Assembly (NCBI RefSeq): GCF_040546585.1
Contig: NZ_JBEPOC010000001.1
Coordinates: forward strand, 124,001-188,000
Source of the DNA: Marmoricola sp. OAE513
GTDB lineage: Bacteria; Actinomycetota; Actinomycetes; Propionibacteriales; Nocardioidaceae
Direction: 5' to 3'
DNA: 64,000 nt
The first letter of the stretch is position 1; each line of letters begins with the position of its first letter. Both the position numbers and the translations under genes were made by a program. Of the stretch, positions 52,068 to 61,341 are shown in pieces. The notes beneath the pieces were generated by a model. That model searched no databases. It saw only the letters and a program-made list of their open reading frames with translations, and was not told where the DNA came from.

Positions 52068-52102
52068 AACGGCCGTCGACCCCATCCGGGTCGGCGGCCG
52101 TT
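52068..52102. terminator. Bidirectional hairpin terminator
   Basis: AACGGCCGTCGACC (52068-52081) and GGTCGGCGGCCGTT (52089-52102) form a 14-bp stem with one G-T pair, between the convergent DUF4235 and DUF4193 genes. Confidence 0.7.
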
Positions 52103-52117
52103 CCGTCGTCTGTCAGC

Positions 52118-52408
52118 TCACACGCAGTCGCGGCAGATCCGCTTCTTCTCGTCAGCGAGCTGGCTGCGGTGGTGCACCAGGAAGCAGCTCATGCAGGTGA
52201 ACTCGTCGTCCTGACGAGGCATGACCTCGACAGCGAGCTCCTCGTGGCTCAGGTCAGCGCCGGGCAGCTCGAAGGACTCAGCAGCCTCGGTCTCGTCCTC
52301 GTCGACCTTGCCGGAGTTCTTGTCGTGCCGCCGCGCCTTGAGCTCCTCGAGGCTGTCCTCGTTCTGCTCTTCCTCGGTCTTGCGTGGTGCGTCGTAATCG
52401 GTTGCCAT
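52118..52408 (-). CDS. DUF4193 family zinc-ribbon-like protein
   Basis: A 96-residue acidic protein. The N-terminal 55 residues are charged and disordered; the C-terminal end has FTCMSCFLVHHRSQLA and ICRDCV, two CxxC pairs that form a zinc ribbon, as in DUF4193 proteins (Rv2699c). Resembles small RNA-polymerase- or ribosome-associated zinc proteins, but the role is unknown. ATG at 52408 has an AGGAGAGGG site upstream. Confidence 0.88.
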   Translation of the reverse strand: MATDYDAPRKTEEEQNEDSLEELKARRHDKNSGKVDEDETEAAESFELPGADLSHEELAVEVMPRQDDEFTCMSCFLVHHRSQLADEKKRICRDCV

Positions 52409-52523
52409 CGTCCCTCTCCTGCCCCCGTTGTTCTACCTACCGCCTTTTTGTGACGGCGCGCAGATTGTGCACCACCTAGCCGGAAATAGCACGTTCCAAC
52501 GGCGAGCCGCTCTGCGAAAGGAC

Positions 52524-53360
52524 TCAACCACGCTCGGGGGCTGCTTGTTCCCGCTCCCTGACGAAGCCGCAGGAGCCCACCAGAGCCCGGAATCCGGCGT
52601 ACGACGGCGTCGGTGCGGCCACCACCAGGATGCGTCCGAAGACGCCCGTCAGGACCTCCACACGGGCACCCGCCTCGTGGGCGATCACGCGCCCGGCCGC
52701 ATAGTCCCACGCTCCCCCGATGCCCTCCTCGACGTAGGCGTCCAGGGTGCCCTCGGCGACCGCGCACAGGTCCAGCGCGCACGAGCCGAACCGGCGTACG
52801 TCGGCGATCTGCGGCAGCAGCGCGGAGAAGGTCCGTGCCTGGCTGACCCGCAGGTCGCGCTGGTAGGAGAAGCCCGTGCCGACCAGCGCCCTCTCCAGCG
52901 GGACGGGTTCGGCTGCACGGATCGGGACGCCGTTGCGCCACGCGCCGCGGCCGACGACCCCGGTGTACTCCACGTCCTGGGCCGGGCTGAGCACGACGCC
53001 GACGGCGGGCTCGCCGTCGACCTCGACCCCGATCGAGACGGCGTACTGGGCCAGGCCGTGCGCGTAGTTCACGGTGCCGTCGATCGGGTCGACGATCCAG
53101 CGCACCCCGGTGGTGCCGTCCTGGTCGGAGCCTTCCTCGCCGAGGATGCCGTCGTCGGGGCGGGCGGCCAGGATGCGGCGCTTGATCAGTGCCTCGCTGG
53201 CCTGGTCCGCAGCCGTGACGATGTCGGTCGCGCTGCTCTTGGTCTCGGCGACCTCGACCCCGGCGGCACGGGCGCTGCGGATCAGCTCACCGGCCTCGCG
53301 GGCGATGTCGGTGGCGAGCACGAGCAGCTCGTCGAGATCGGCGCCGGTCGATGCGGTCAC
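52524..53360 (-). CDS. suhB: Inositol monophosphatase family protein
   Basis: A 278-residue IMPase. Metal-site motifs are GEEG (near residue 73), DPIDGTVNYAHG (about 88-99) and WDYAAGRVIAHEAG (about 213-226). In actinobacteria SuhB-like enzymes dephosphorylate inositol-1-phosphate for phosphatidylinositol and mycothiol; other phosphates are possible. GTG at 53360 lies 8 bp after the hemH stop, so it is the second gene of hemH-suhB. A longer frame upstream overlaps hemH and is not used. M. tuberculosis Rv2701c is the positional match. Confidence 0.9.
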   Translation of the reverse strand: MTASTGADLDELLVLATDIAREAGELIRSARAAGVEVAETKSSATDIVTAADQASEALIKRRILAARPDDGILGEEGSDQDGTTGVRWIVDPIDGTVNYAHGLAQYAVSIGVEVDGEPAVGVVLSPAQDVEYTGVVGRGAWRNGVPIRAAEPVPLERALVGTGFSYQRDLRVSQARTFSALLPQIADVRRFGSCALDLCAVAEGTLDAYVEEGIGGAWDYAAGRVIAHEAGARVEVLTGVFGRILVVAAPTPSYAGFRALVGSCGFVREREQAAPERG

Positions 53361-53368
53361 CCGGCACC

Positions 53369-54451
53369 TCAGTCCGAGCCGCAGAGCGCCGGGCGGGGTC
53401 CGCGCGGGTTCGGGCAGCACCCGGCTGCGCAGACGTCCCACGCCGCCGGCACCGGTCCGATGACCGCCCGTTCGGGCTCCTCGCCCCGCTCGACGGCAGC
53501 ACGCTCGAGGAGCAGGTCCCGGATCATCGCGACGAAGCGCGGGTCGACCCCGGCGGTCGCGGCCCGCTCGAACGCCATCCCGAGCCGTTCGGCCGTCGCT
53601 GCCGCCTCGGTGTCGAGGTCGTAGATGACTTCCATGTGGTCCGAGACGAACCCGATCGGCACCAGCACGACAGCCCGAACGCCTGCTTCGTGGAGCGCCT
53701 CGAGGTGGTCGTTCACGTCGGGTTCGAGCCAGGGCATCGACGGCGGCCCCGACCGCGAGCAGTAGACGAGCTCGCTCGGGTAGCGGTGCCCGGTCTCCTC
53801 ACGGACCCGGTCGACGATCTCGTCCATCACGGTCACGTGCTGATGCGCGTAGGCACCGCCGATCGGGCCGGACGTGTCGTTCATGGTCGTCGGGATCGAG
53901 TGGGTCACGAAGACCAGGTGGGCCTCGCCCCGCAGGGCGTCGGGCAGACCCGCGAGCGCCGTGAGCGTCGCGTCCAGGTTCGGCTCGATGAAGCCCGGGT
54001 GGTTGAAGTAGGCGCGCAACCGGTCCAGCTGAGGGGCTCCCGGGACCTCGGCGACCGCGTCAGCGAAGTTCTCCCGGTACTGCCGGCAGCCCGAGTACGA
54101 CGAGTACGCCGAGGTGACCAGACAGGCGGCGCGGGTGATCCCGTCGGCCTTCATCTGCTCCAGCGCATCGGTCAGGTAGGGGTCCCAGTTGCGGTTGCCC
54201 CAGTAGACCGGCAGGTCGACGTCGTGGCTGGCGAGATCCTCACGGATCGCGTCGAGCAACGCGCGGTTCTGGTCGTTGATCGGGCTCCGACCACCGAACA
54301 GCGTGTAGTGCGCGCCGACCTCGACCAGCCGCTCGTCGGGGATGTTCTTGCCGGCGGTCACGTTGCGCAGGAAGGGGACGACGTCATCGGGCTTCTCGGG
54401 GCCCCCGAAGGAGACCAGCAGCAAGGCGTCGTACGGGGCGGCACCAGTCAT
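53369..54451 (-). CDS. hemH: Coproporphyrin/protoporphyrin ferrochelatase
   Basis: A 360-residue ferrochelatase. Active-site blocks: [15 protein letters not shown] (about 118-132), the catalytic His in [20 protein letters not shown], and [14 protein letters not shown] with the metal-site Glu. The C-terminus has CAAGCCPNP followed by a further Cys, the set that binds a [2Fe-2S] cluster in mycobacterial ferrochelatase. In actinobacteria this enzyme usually inserts iron into coproporphyrin III. ATG at 54451 follows a TAGGAT box by 7 nt; the longer frame is rejected since it begins before that box. Confidence 0.94.
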   Translation of the reverse strand: MTGAAPYDALLLVSFGGPEKPDDVVPFLRNVTAGKNIPDERLVEVGAHYTLFGGRSPINDQNRALLDAIREDLASHDVDLPVYWGNRNWDPYLTDALEQMKADGITRAACLVTSAYSSYSGCRQYRENFADAVAEVPGAPQLDRLRAYFNHPGFIEPNLDATLTALAGLPDALRGEAHLVFVTHSIPTTMNDTSGPIGGAYAHQHVTVMDEIVDRVREETGHRYPSELVYCSRSGPPSMPWLEPDVNDHLEALHEAGVRAVVLVPIGFVSDHMEVIYDLDTEAAATAERLGMAFERAATAGVDPRFVAMIRDLLLERAAVERGEEPERAVIGPVPAAWDVCAAGCCPNPRGPRPALCGSD

Positions 54452-54458
54452 GCCCGAA

Positions 54459-54464
54459 ATCCTA
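54459..54464 (-). promoter_or_regulatory. -10 element of hemH-suhB (leaderless type)
   Basis: TAGGAT on the minus strand ends 7 nt before the ATG at 54451. Confidence 0.55.
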
Positions 54465-54506
54465 GGTGGCGGAGAAACCCGGGTGAGATCGACCCGGCCC
54501 ACCCCG

Positions 54507-54512
54507 TAGTCT
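54507..54512 (+). promoter_or_regulatory. -10 element of the MFS gene
   Basis: TAGTCT, followed by CGACC as in other promoters here, ends 9 nt before the ATG at 54522. Confidence 0.5.
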
Positions 54513-54521
54513 CGACCGGTC

Positions 54522-55724
54522 ATGCTCGACTCCTACCGCCGCGTCTTCGCCCACCGAGGTTCTGCCGCCTTCTCCGCCACCGGACTGGTCGCACGCCTCC
54601 CGATCGCGATGATGACCCTGGGCATCGTGATCCTGGTCAGCGAGCTCACCGACTCCTACGGACTGGCCGGTCAGGTCTCGGCCGCCTTCGTGATCGGCAA
54701 CGCCGTCGTCGCGATCCCGCACGGCCGGCTCGCCGACCGGTGGGGCCAGACCCCGGTGCTCTGGCTGGACGCGATCGCGTTCGCCGCGACCACCGCACTG
54801 CTGATCACCTCGGTCACCGAGGACTGGTCGCAGCCCTGGTCGCACGTGCTGGCGGCGCTCGCGGGTGCCGCGATGCCTCAGGTCGGCTCGATGGTCCGCG
54901 GCCGCTGGGCACACGTCGCGCAGAACGACGAGGAGCGGCACACCGCGTTCGCCGTCGAGGCCGTCGTCGACGAGGTCGTCTTCGTCACCGGCCCGGCGCT
55001 GGTGACGTTCCTGTCCACGCTCTACGCCCCGCAGACCGGTCTCCTGGTCGCCCTCGGCCTCGGCACCGTCGGCACGGTGGCGCTCGCGGCCCAGCCGCGG
55101 ACGGCACCGCCGGCGCACCCGGTCGAGCACAAGGACGCCACCGAGCCGCTCCCCTGGCGGCTGATCGTCCCGATCGCGCTGGGGGCGACCGCCATGGGCG
55201 CCCTGTTCGGGGCGATCGAGGTCGGCACGGTCGCGGTCGCCGAGGACGCCGGGCACAAGGCCGTCTCCGGTCTCCTGCTGGGGGTGTTCTCGTTCGGCAG
55301 CCTCGTCGCCGGCGTGGTGGCCGGCGCCCTCACCTGGAGGACCAGCCCGTTGCGGCGGTTCCAGACCGGCATCGGACTTCTGTCCGGCAGCATGCTGGTG
55401 CTGCCGTTCCTGTCGAACCTGGTGCTGCTCGGTGCCGTCCTGTTCGTGATCGGCACGGCGCTGGCGCCCTCGCTGATCGCGATCGTCTCCCTGGTGGAGG
55501 CGTCCAGCCCACGGTCCCGGCTGACCGAGACGATGGCCATCTTCCAGACCGGTATCTCGGCGGGACTCGCGCCGGGTGCGTTCGTGTCCGGCCTGGTCGC
55601 CGACCACGCGGACGGGTCGGCGACGTACTGGGTCTGCGTCGGTGCAGGCGCGCTGGCCCTGGCGGCCGCGCTGAGCTGCCGCGAGCCCGAGCCGCAGCCG
55701 GTGGTCGCCCCGGTCGGGGACTAA
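54522..55724 (+). CDS. MFS transporter
   Basis: A 400-residue membrane protein with about 12 hydrophobic segments in two halves joined by a hydrophilic stretch (about residues 190-210). The loop 2-3 motif of the major facilitator superfamily is seen as [16 protein letters not shown] (about 65-80). Substrate unknown; the gene is between hemH and a flavin oxidase but has its own promoter. Likely an exporter. Its TAA stop is part of the next gene's -10 box. Confidence 0.85.
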   Translation: MLDSYRRVFAHRGSAAFSATGLVARLPIAMMTLGIVILVSELTDSYGLAGQVSAAFVIGNAVVAIPHGRLADRWGQTPVLWLDAIAFAATTALLITSVTEDWSQPWSHVLAALAGAAMPQVGSMVRGRWAHVAQNDEERHTAFAVEAVVDEVVFVTGPALVTFLSTLYAPQTGLLVALGLGTVGTVALAAQPRTAPPAHPVEHKDATEPLPWRLIVPIALGATAMGALFGAIEVGTVAVAEDAGHKAVSGLLLGVFSFGSLVAGVVAGALTWRTSPLRRFQTGIGLLSGSMLVLPFLSNLVLLGAVLFVIGTALAPSLIAIVSLVEASSPRSRLTETMAIFQTGISAGLAPGAFVSGLVADHADGSATYWVCVGAGALALAAALSCREPEPQPVVAPVGD

Positions 55725-55727
55725 CCT
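55722..55727 (+). promoter_or_regulatory. -10 element of the lactone oxidase gene (leaderless type)
   Basis: TAACCT ends 6 nt before the ATG at 55734 and overlaps the TAA stop of the MFS gene. Confidence 0.55.
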
Positions 55728-55733
55728 GCCGCC

Positions 55734-57035
55734 ATGACGGCACACGCCTGGCGCAACTGGTCCGGACTCACCACCACCGCACCGACCGAGGTCCTGCACC
55801 CGACGACGACCGAGGACGTGGTCGGAGCGGTGCAGCAGGCCCGTGAGCTCGGCACCACCGTCAAGATGCCCGGCACCGGCCACTCGTTCACCGGGATCGC
55901 CGCGCCCGAGGGAATCATGCTCGACCCCTCCGAGCTGTCCGGCCTGATCGAGGCCGACGCCGAGAACCTCACCGCCACCGCGTACGCCGGCACTCCCCTG
56001 CACCTGCTCAACAGCGCGCTCGCCGAGGCGGGACTGTCGCTGCACAACATGGGCGACATCGCCGAGCAGACGATCGCCGGAGCGACCTCGACCGGCACTC
56101 ACGGGACCGGCGGCGTCGTCGCCTCGCTGTCCGCGCAGATCGCCGGGCTCGAGCTCGTCACCGGGACCGGCGAGACGATCCGGGCCACGGCCGAGGAGAA
56201 CCCCGACGTGTTCGCCGTGGCGCGCCTGGGCCTCGGGGCGCTCGGCATCCTCACCCGGATCACCTTCAAGGTCGAACCGCTGTTCACCCTCGAGGCGCAC
56301 GAGTTCCCGATGCTGTGGGACGAGGCGATCGCCGAGTTCGACCGGATGGCCGAGGAGAACCACCACGCGGAGCTCTACTGGTTCCCGCACACCGACCGGA
56401 TCCTGGCCAAGGAGAACAACCGGATCCTCGACGAGGCCCAGCCGGTGGGTCGGTTCCGTGGTTGGCTCGACGACGAGCTGCTCTCCAACACGCTCTTCGG
56501 TGTCGTCAACAAGATCGGCAACCGGCGCCCGGGCTGGATCCCGAAGATCAACAACATCTCCGGCCAGATGCTGTCGGAGCGGACCTACTCCGACGTCCCG
56601 CACAAGGTCTTCACCAGCTCGCGGTCGGTGGTCTTCCGCGAGATGGAGTACGCCGTCCCGCGCGAGGTCGGGCTCGAGGCGCTGCGCGAGGTGCGGAAAT
56701 GGATCGACTCCTCGGGCATCAACATCAGCTTCCCGATCGAGGTCCGCACGACGCCCGCCGACGACATCGCGCTGTCGACGTCCTCGGGCCGGGAGTCGAT
56801 GTATCTCGCGTTCCACATGAACGCCCAGACCGACCACACGGCCTACTTCGCGGGCGTCGAGAACATCCTGCGCGGGTACGACGGCCGCCCGCACTGGGGC
56901 AAGCTCAACACCCGCACGGCCGCCGACCTGGAGCCGGCGTACCCGCGCTGGGGCGAGTTCCAGGCGGTCCGGGACCGGCTCGATCCGGACCGGGTGTTCA
57001 GCAACGCGTACCTGCGTCGGGTGCTCGGGGACTGA
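55734..57035 (+). CDS. FAD-linked oxidase, D-arabinono-1,4-lactone/alditol oxidase type
   Basis: A 433-residue VAO-family flavoenzyme. FAD-binding part: HPTTTEDVVGAVQQA, PGTGHSFTG (His near residue 50, the residue that carries covalent FAD in alditol oxidases), GDIAEQTIAGATSTGTHG and GLGALGILTRITFKVEP. The C-terminal ALO domain ends with PHWGKLNTRTAADL and RVFSNAYLRRVLG. It would oxidise a sugar alcohol or aldonolactone with oxygen, giving hydrogen peroxide, or feed electrons to another acceptor. Leaderless start from TAACCT. The stop abuts that of the convergent TRIC gene. Confidence 0.88.
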   Translation: MTAHAWRNWSGLTTTAPTEVLHPTTTEDVVGAVQQARELGTTVKMPGTGHSFTGIAAPEGIMLDPSELSGLIEADAENLTATAYAGTPLHLLNSALAEAGLSLHNMGDIAEQTIAGATSTGTHGTGGVVASLSAQIAGLELVTGTGETIRATAEENPDVFAVARLGLGALGILTRITFKVEPLFTLEAHEFPMLWDEAIAEFDRMAEENHHAELYWFPHTDRILAKENNRILDEAQPVGRFRGWLDDELLSNTLFGVVNKIGNRRPGWIPKINNISGQMLSERTYSDVPHKVFTSSRSVVFREMEYAVPREVGLEALREVRKWIDSSGINISFPIEVRTTPADDIALSTSSGRESMYLAFHMNAQTDHTAYFAGVENILRGYDGRPHWGKLNTRTAADLEPAYPRWGEFQAVRDRLDPDRVFSNAYLRRVLGD

Positions 57036-57665
57036 TCAGACGCTCGCCGGACCCCGCGCGATCGGTGCGCGCCAGTTCCGCAGGATCGCGCCGACCCGCC
57101 ACCCGAAGCAGAGCAGCACGCCGGGGATCGCGATGACCGCGAGCGTCCAGCCCTGCTCGTGCGCGAGCACGGCCCAGGCGGCCCCGGCGAGCGCCGGGGT
57201 GGCGTAGAGCTCGCTGGAAAAGATCACCGGCACGCGCCCGGCGAGCAGGTCGCGCAGGATGCCGCCGCCTATTCCGGTGAGCATGCCCATCAGCGCGGCC
57301 GGGACCGGCGAGAGCCCGTAGTCGAGCGCCTTGAGCGCCCCGGTGACGCAGAACAGGCCGAGGCCGGCTGCGTCGAAGACGCTGACGACCCGTTCCATCC
57401 GTCCGATCGTCGGGTGGAAGACGAAGGTGACCAGCCCGGCCGCCACCGGCACCAGGAGGTAGCGCCAGTCGTCGAGGGCGGCAGGCGGCGTCGCGTCGAT
57501 GAGCACGTCGCGCAGGAACCCACCACCGAGCCCCGTCGCGCCCGCGAGGACGAGGACGCCGAACACGTCGAGCTGCTTGCGGACGGCGACCAGGCCGCCG
57601 GAGATCGCGAAGACGAAGATCCCGACGAGATCGAAGCTCACGAGGAGCGGCGAGTCGCCAACCAT
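57036..57665 (-). CDS. Trimeric intracellular cation (TRIC) channel family protein
   Basis: A 209-residue protein with seven membrane segments in two repeats, each with a Gly-rich kink and an Arg-Asp pair: GLGGGFLRDVLI (about 45-56) and GIGGGILRDLLAGRVP (about 130-145). This is the UPF0126/TRIC pattern; prokaryotic TRIC proteins form trimeric monovalent-cation channels. It may add to potassium handling together with the module at 43-49 kb. ATG follows a TAGGCT box by 6 nt. Confidence 0.9.
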   Translation of the reverse strand: MVGDSPLLVSFDLVGIFVFAISGGLVAVRKQLDVFGVLVLAGATGLGGGFLRDVLIDATPPAALDDWRYLLVPVAAGLVTFVFHPTIGRMERVVSVFDAAGLGLFCVTGALKALDYGLSPVPAALMGMLTGIGGGILRDLLAGRVPVIFSSELYATPALAGAAWAVLAHEQGWTLAVIAIPGVLLCFGWRVGAILRNWRAPIARGPASV

Positions 57666-57671
57666 GGCAGC

Positions 57672-57677
57672 AGCCTA
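57672..57677 (-). promoter_or_regulatory. -10 element of the TRIC gene (leaderless type)
   Basis: TAGGCT on the minus strand ends 6 nt before the ATG at 57665. Confidence 0.6.
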
Positions 57678-57726
57678 GGCGGCGCGCAGCACGCGTCGGG
57701 TCCGCCGTACTGGGCCTGGCGAAAGG

Positions 57727-57732
57727 TAGGCT
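57727..57732 (+). promoter_or_regulatory. -10 element of sepH
   Basis: TAGGCTCGAC, 31 nt before the ATG at 57764; the leader holds the ribosome site AAGGAG. Confidence 0.5.
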
Positions 57733-57763
57733 CGACGCACGCGCAACGAAGGAGTCGGCAACG

Positions 57764-58930
57764 ATGCAACACCTCACCCCGGTGGGGCTGACCGAGGACG
57801 GCAAGGACGTCGTCCTGACCAGCCCGACGGGCGAGGAGTTCTCCGTACCGGCCGACGATCTCCGAGCCACCCTCGGCGAGGCGGCGAACGAGGAGAAGCC
57901 GGCCGAGCGCAAGGACCAGGGACACGGATTCGCCCAACCGGTACGACGAGGCCAGGAGATGAGAATGGAAAGCGCACTGCGACCGCGCGACATCCAGGCC
58001 CGGATCCGGTCCGGTGAGACCCCCGAGGCCGTCGCCGCCGCTGCCCAGACCACCGTCGACGGGATCATGGCTTTTGCGGCGCCGGTGCTCGCCGAGCGTG
58101 CCCACGTCGCCGCCACGGCCGTGAAGTCCTCCATCCGGCGCGCCACCACCGAGGCCAGTCCCGTTGCGCGCACCCTGGACGACGCCTCGCGCCAGTACTT
58201 CAGCACCGTCTCCGTCCGCGCCGACGACGTGGAGTGGGACGCCTGGCGGCGCGAGGACGGCCGCTGGAACCTCGTCGGCACGTACGTCGTCCGCGGCACC
58301 GAGCACCGCGCCGAGTTCACCTACGACATGCCCGGGCGCTACGTCCTCGCCGACAACGACGACGCTCGCCTGCTCACGGGCGAGTCGGTGCCGACTCCCG
58401 CCGCCCCGGAACCGACCCGTCGGCTCAGCGCAGTCCCATCCGGCGACGTCGACGAGCTGCCGCTGGGTGACGACGCTCTGGAGCTGGTCCGCGAGCGCGA
58501 CGACGAGCCTGACGAGTCCTCGGTGAACACCTCGGACCTGAGCGAGACCGTCGCCGCCGTGCGCCAGTCCGCACCGGTGCACGAGCCGGCGAGCCAGCCG
58601 ACCGACGACCCGATCGCGGATCACGCCGACGCCGACTGGATCGCCGAGGTCCCCGCGGAGCCTGCCCGTGAGCCCGAGCCGGTTCACGAGACGATCAGCT
58701 TCTTCGAGCCTGAACTTGAGCCCGAGCCGGAACCGGAGCCCACTCCCGAGCCGGTCCACGTGCGCGAGCGCGAGCCCGCGTCGTACGACGAAACCTTCGA
58801 CGAGACCGATCCGCTGCCCGTCGAGGAGCCCGAGGCTCCGGCAGCCGAGACGCCCGCTCCCAAGAAGAAGGGCCGCTCCTCGGTCCCGAGCTGGGACGAG
58901 ATCATGTTCGGCGGCGGCAAGCACGAGTGA
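57764..58930 (+). CDS. sepH: Septation protein SepH
   Basis: A 388-residue SepH (DUF3071) protein. The N-terminal conserved domain (about 1-180) contains LTPVGLTEDGKDVVL and the HTH-like LRPRDIQARIRSGETPEAVA (about 72-91). The middle is a long acidic, Pro/Glu-rich linker (EPELEPEPEPEPTPEP). The C-terminus has the conserved RSSVPSWDEIMFG (about 371-383). SepH binds FtsZ and promotes ring assembly in Streptomyces and mycobacteria. Together with the SsgA-like protein it gives two divisome regulators in this window. A hairpin overlaps the stop. Confidence 0.92.
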   Translation: MQHLTPVGLTEDGKDVVLTSPTGEEFSVPADDLRATLGEAANEEKPAERKDQGHGFAQPVRRGQEMRMESALRPRDIQARIRSGETPEAVAAAAQTTVDGIMAFAAPVLAERAHVAATAVKSSIRRATTEASPVARTLDDASRQYFSTVSVRADDVEWDAWRREDGRWNLVGTYVVRGTEHRAEFTYDMPGRYVLADNDDARLLTGESVPTPAAPEPTRRLSAVPSGDVDELPLGDDALELVRERDDEPDESSVNTSDLSETVAAVRQSAPVHEPASQPTDDPIADHADADWIAEVPAEPAREPEPVHETISFFEPELEPEPEPEPTPEPVHVREREPASYDETFDETDPLPVEEPEAPAAETPAPKKKGRSSVPSWDEIMFGGGKHE

Positions 58931-58971
58931 TCGGTCCGGGCACGGTCTCCGGCCCACCTGTCCGGACCGAT
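58930..58971 (+). terminator. Hairpin after sepH
   Basis: ATCGGTCCGG (58930-58939) pairs exactly with CCGGACCGAT (58962-58971), loop of 22. It begins at the last base of the stop codon. No T run. Confidence 0.5.
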
Positions 58972-59098
58972 TCACGCCTACGGTGGCGTAGGTAGTTACC
59001 AGCCAGTAACATCGCGCCAACACGTGACGCGGAGACGCGTTCGCAGTTGAATGAAATCTCCGTCCAGACCCCGATCACCGCGACAGTGAAGAGGCACC

Positions 59099-61105
59099 AT
59101 GTCCTACTTCGTCACCGGCGCGACCGGCTTCATCGGTCGCTACCTGGTCACCGAGCTCCTCGAGAACCGCAAGGGCACGATCTACCTGCTCTGCCGCGAG
59201 AGCTCCCGGGAGCGTCTTGACGCGCTGATCACCCTCTGGGGAGGCAGCAACCGGCTCGTCCCGGTTATCGGGGACCTGCGCGCCGACCAGCTCGGCGTGG
59301 ACCCGGACTGGATCGCTGAGAACACCGGCAAGATCGATCACTTCTTCCACCTCGCCGCGATCTACGACATGACCGCGAGCGAGGAGATGAACGAGGAGCT
59401 CAACGTCGGGGGCACCCGAGCCGCGCTGTCGCTGGCCGAGGCCGTCGACGCGGGCGTGTTCCACCAGGTCTCGTCGGTCGCCGCGTCCGGTGACTACCGC
59501 GGCATCTTCGACGAGTCGATGTTCGACGAGGGCCAGGGCCTGCCGTCGGCGTACCACCGCACGAAGTTCGAGTCCGAGAAGATCGTGCGCACCGAGAGCC
59601 GGGTCCCCTGGCGGGTCTACCGGCCCGCGATCGTGGTCGGGCACTCCGAGACCGGCGCCATCGACAAGATCGACGGCCCCTACTACTTCTTCCCGATGTT
59701 CAAGATCATGCGGGACAACCTGCCGTCCTGGCTGCCGTTGGTCGGCGTGGACCTGGGCGACACGAACGTGGTCCCGGTCGACTTCGTCGCCAAGGCGATG
59801 GACCACATCGGTCACCTGCCGGACCGCAACGGCGAGGCGTTCCACCTGGTCAACCCGGAGCCGCAGAACACCGTCGACCTGTTCAACACCTTCGCCGCGG
59901 CCGCCAAGGCGCCGCAGTTCGCCGTACCGGTGGACCGCAGCGTCACCAACCGGTTGCCCACCGCGCTGCTCCCCCGCAACCTGCGCCCCGGCGCCCTGGT
60001 CGGCGCGATCCTCAAGACCGCGCCGGCGCACCTGGCGCTCAACCAGACGCTGGGCCGCTTCGGCATCCCGGCCGAGGTCCTCGAGCACGCGTCGTTCCCG
60101 TCGGTCTACGCGTCGAAGTCGACGCAGAAGGCCCTGGCCGGCTCCGGCATCGCGGTGCCCGACCTGGAGTCCTACGCCTCGACGCTGTGGTCCTACTGGG
60201 AGGAGATGCTCGACGAGTCGATCAAGTCCGACCGCACGGCCGTCTCCGCCCTGAAGGGCAAGACGGTCGTCATCACCGGCGCCTCCTCGGGCATCGGTCT
60301 GGTCACCGCCGTCCAGGTCGCCAAGGCCGGCGCGATCCCGATCCTGGTCGCGCGCGGCAAGGACAAGCTGGAGCAGACCAAGGCGCTGATCGAGAGCCAG
60401 GGTGGCCAGGCGCACGCCTACGGGTGCGACCTCTCCGACCTGCAGGCGATCGACGCGCTGACGACCCAGCTCAGCAACGACTTCGAGCACATCGACTACG
60501 TGGTCAACAACGCCGGTCGATCCATCCGCCGCTCGCTGAAGCTGTCCGAGGACCGGTTCCACGACTTCGAGCGCACCATGCAGCTCAACTACTTCGGGGC
60601 GATCCGGCTGATCATGGGGCTGCTGCCGAAGATGCGGGAGCAGCGCTCCGGGCACATCGTGAACATCTCCTCGATCGGCGTGCTCACCAACCCGCCGCGG
60701 TTCAGCGCGTACGTCGCCTCGAAGGCCGCGCTGGACGCGTGGAGCAACGTGGTCTCCAGCGAGCTCGTAAGTGACGGCGTCTCTTTCACCTCGATCCACA
60801 TGCCGCTGGTCCGCACGCCGATGATCGCCCCCACCAAGATGTACGACAGGTTCCCGACGATCAGCCCCGGCCAGGCCGCGGCGAAGGTCATCAGTGCCCT
60901 GGTCGACCGGCCGCACGAGATCAACACGATGACCGGCAACCTGGGAGCGCTGGCGCACACCCTCGCCCCGAAGGTCGCCTTCCGGGTGCTGCACCTCGCC
61001 TACCAGATCTTCCCCGACTCGGCTGCTGCGCGCGGTGACGCCCCGACGGCGCCCACCTCGGAGCAGGCGATGATGGCGCGCGTCCTCAAGGGCGTCCACT
61101 GGTAA
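59099..61105 (+). CDS. Two-domain SDR, fatty acyl-CoA reductase (AcrA1/FcrA-like)
   Basis: A 668-residue fusion of two Rossmann enzymes. The N-terminal extended-SDR domain (about 1-375) resembles acyl-CoA reductases: TGATGFIGRYLVTELL, a catalytic YHRTKFESEK near residue 152 and FHLVNPEPQNTVDLFN. The C-terminal classical SDR (about 385-668) has TGASSGIGLVTAVQVA, NNAGRSI, the Ser in ISSIGVL and YVASKAAL near 540. The order equals that of mycobacterial AcrA1-type proteins, which reduce fatty acyl-CoA to aldehyde or alcohol for wax or lipid synthesis. ATG has the site GAAGAGG upstream. An inverted word pair GTTAC/GTAAC lies at about 58995-59010 in its promoter region. Confidence 0.85.
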   Translation: MSYFVTGATGFIGRYLVTELLENRKGTIYLLCRESSRERLDALITLWGGSNRLVPVIGDLRADQLGVDPDWIAENTGKIDHFFHLAAIYDMTASEEMNEELNVGGTRAALSLAEAVDAGVFHQVSSVAASGDYRGIFDESMFDEGQGLPSAYHRTKFESEKIVRTESRVPWRVYRPAIVVGHSETGAIDKIDGPYYFFPMFKIMRDNLPSWLPLVGVDLGDTNVVPVDFVAKAMDHIGHLPDRNGEAFHLVNPEPQNTVDLFNTFAAAAKAPQFAVPVDRSVTNRLPTALLPRNLRPGALVGAILKTAPAHLALNQTLGRFGIPAEVLEHASFPSVYASKSTQKALAGSGIAVPDLESYASTLWSYWEEMLDESIKSDRTAVSALKGKTVVITGASSGIGLVTAVQVAKAGAIPILVARGKDKLEQTKALIESQGGQAHAYGCDLSDLQAIDALTTQLSNDFEHIDYVVNNAGRSIRRSLKLSEDRFHDFERTMQLNYFGAIRLIMGLLPKMREQRSGHIVNISSIGVLTNPPRFSAYVASKAALDAWSNVVSSELVSDGVSFTSIHMPLVRTPMIAPTKMYDRFPTISPGQAAAKVISALVDRPHEINTMTGNLGALAHTLAPKVAFRVLHLAYQIFPDSAAARGDAPTAPTSEQAMMARVLKGVHW

Positions 61106-61167
61106 CCGAGCCGGGCCCCGAGACCGGGAGGGACGACGCCTCGTTCACCCGGACGTTCGTCCGGTCG

Positions 61168-61335
61168 ATGCTGTTCCGGATCGGGCTCGCCCTGGGCGCC
61201 ATGGCGCTGTCGTACGGCGGCGCCGCCCTCGGTGAGCTCACCGACACCGAGTGGGGTCCGTTCCTCGGCGCCCTGGTCGGGCTGGCGGTCGGGATCGGGA
61301 TCGTCGTGGTCGTGCTCCGCCGCAGCGGCGACTGA
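61168..61335 (+). CDS. Small two-helix membrane protein
   Basis: A 55-residue reading frame with two membrane helices (about 4-22 and 33-50) and a basic end, LRRSGD. Base 3 of its codons is strongly G/C as in real genes here, and the space between the acyl-CoA reductase and the sulfurtransferase holds nothing else. The frame is open back to the reductase stop without another ATG or GTG, so a start other than the ATG at 61168 is possible. No clear ribosome site; it may be coupled to the upstream gene. Function unknown. Confidence 0.5.
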   Translation: MLFRIGLALGAMALSYGGAALGELTDTEWGPFLGALVGLAVGIGIVVVVLRRSGD

Positions 61336-61341
61336 GGGCAG

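Noticed and set aside
54462-56894. An 810-codon minus-strand frame opposite the MFS and flavin oxidase genes
   Set aside because: Both plus-strand genes have recognisable families and promoters; the antisense frame shows only low-complexity Arg/Gly/Asp sequence.
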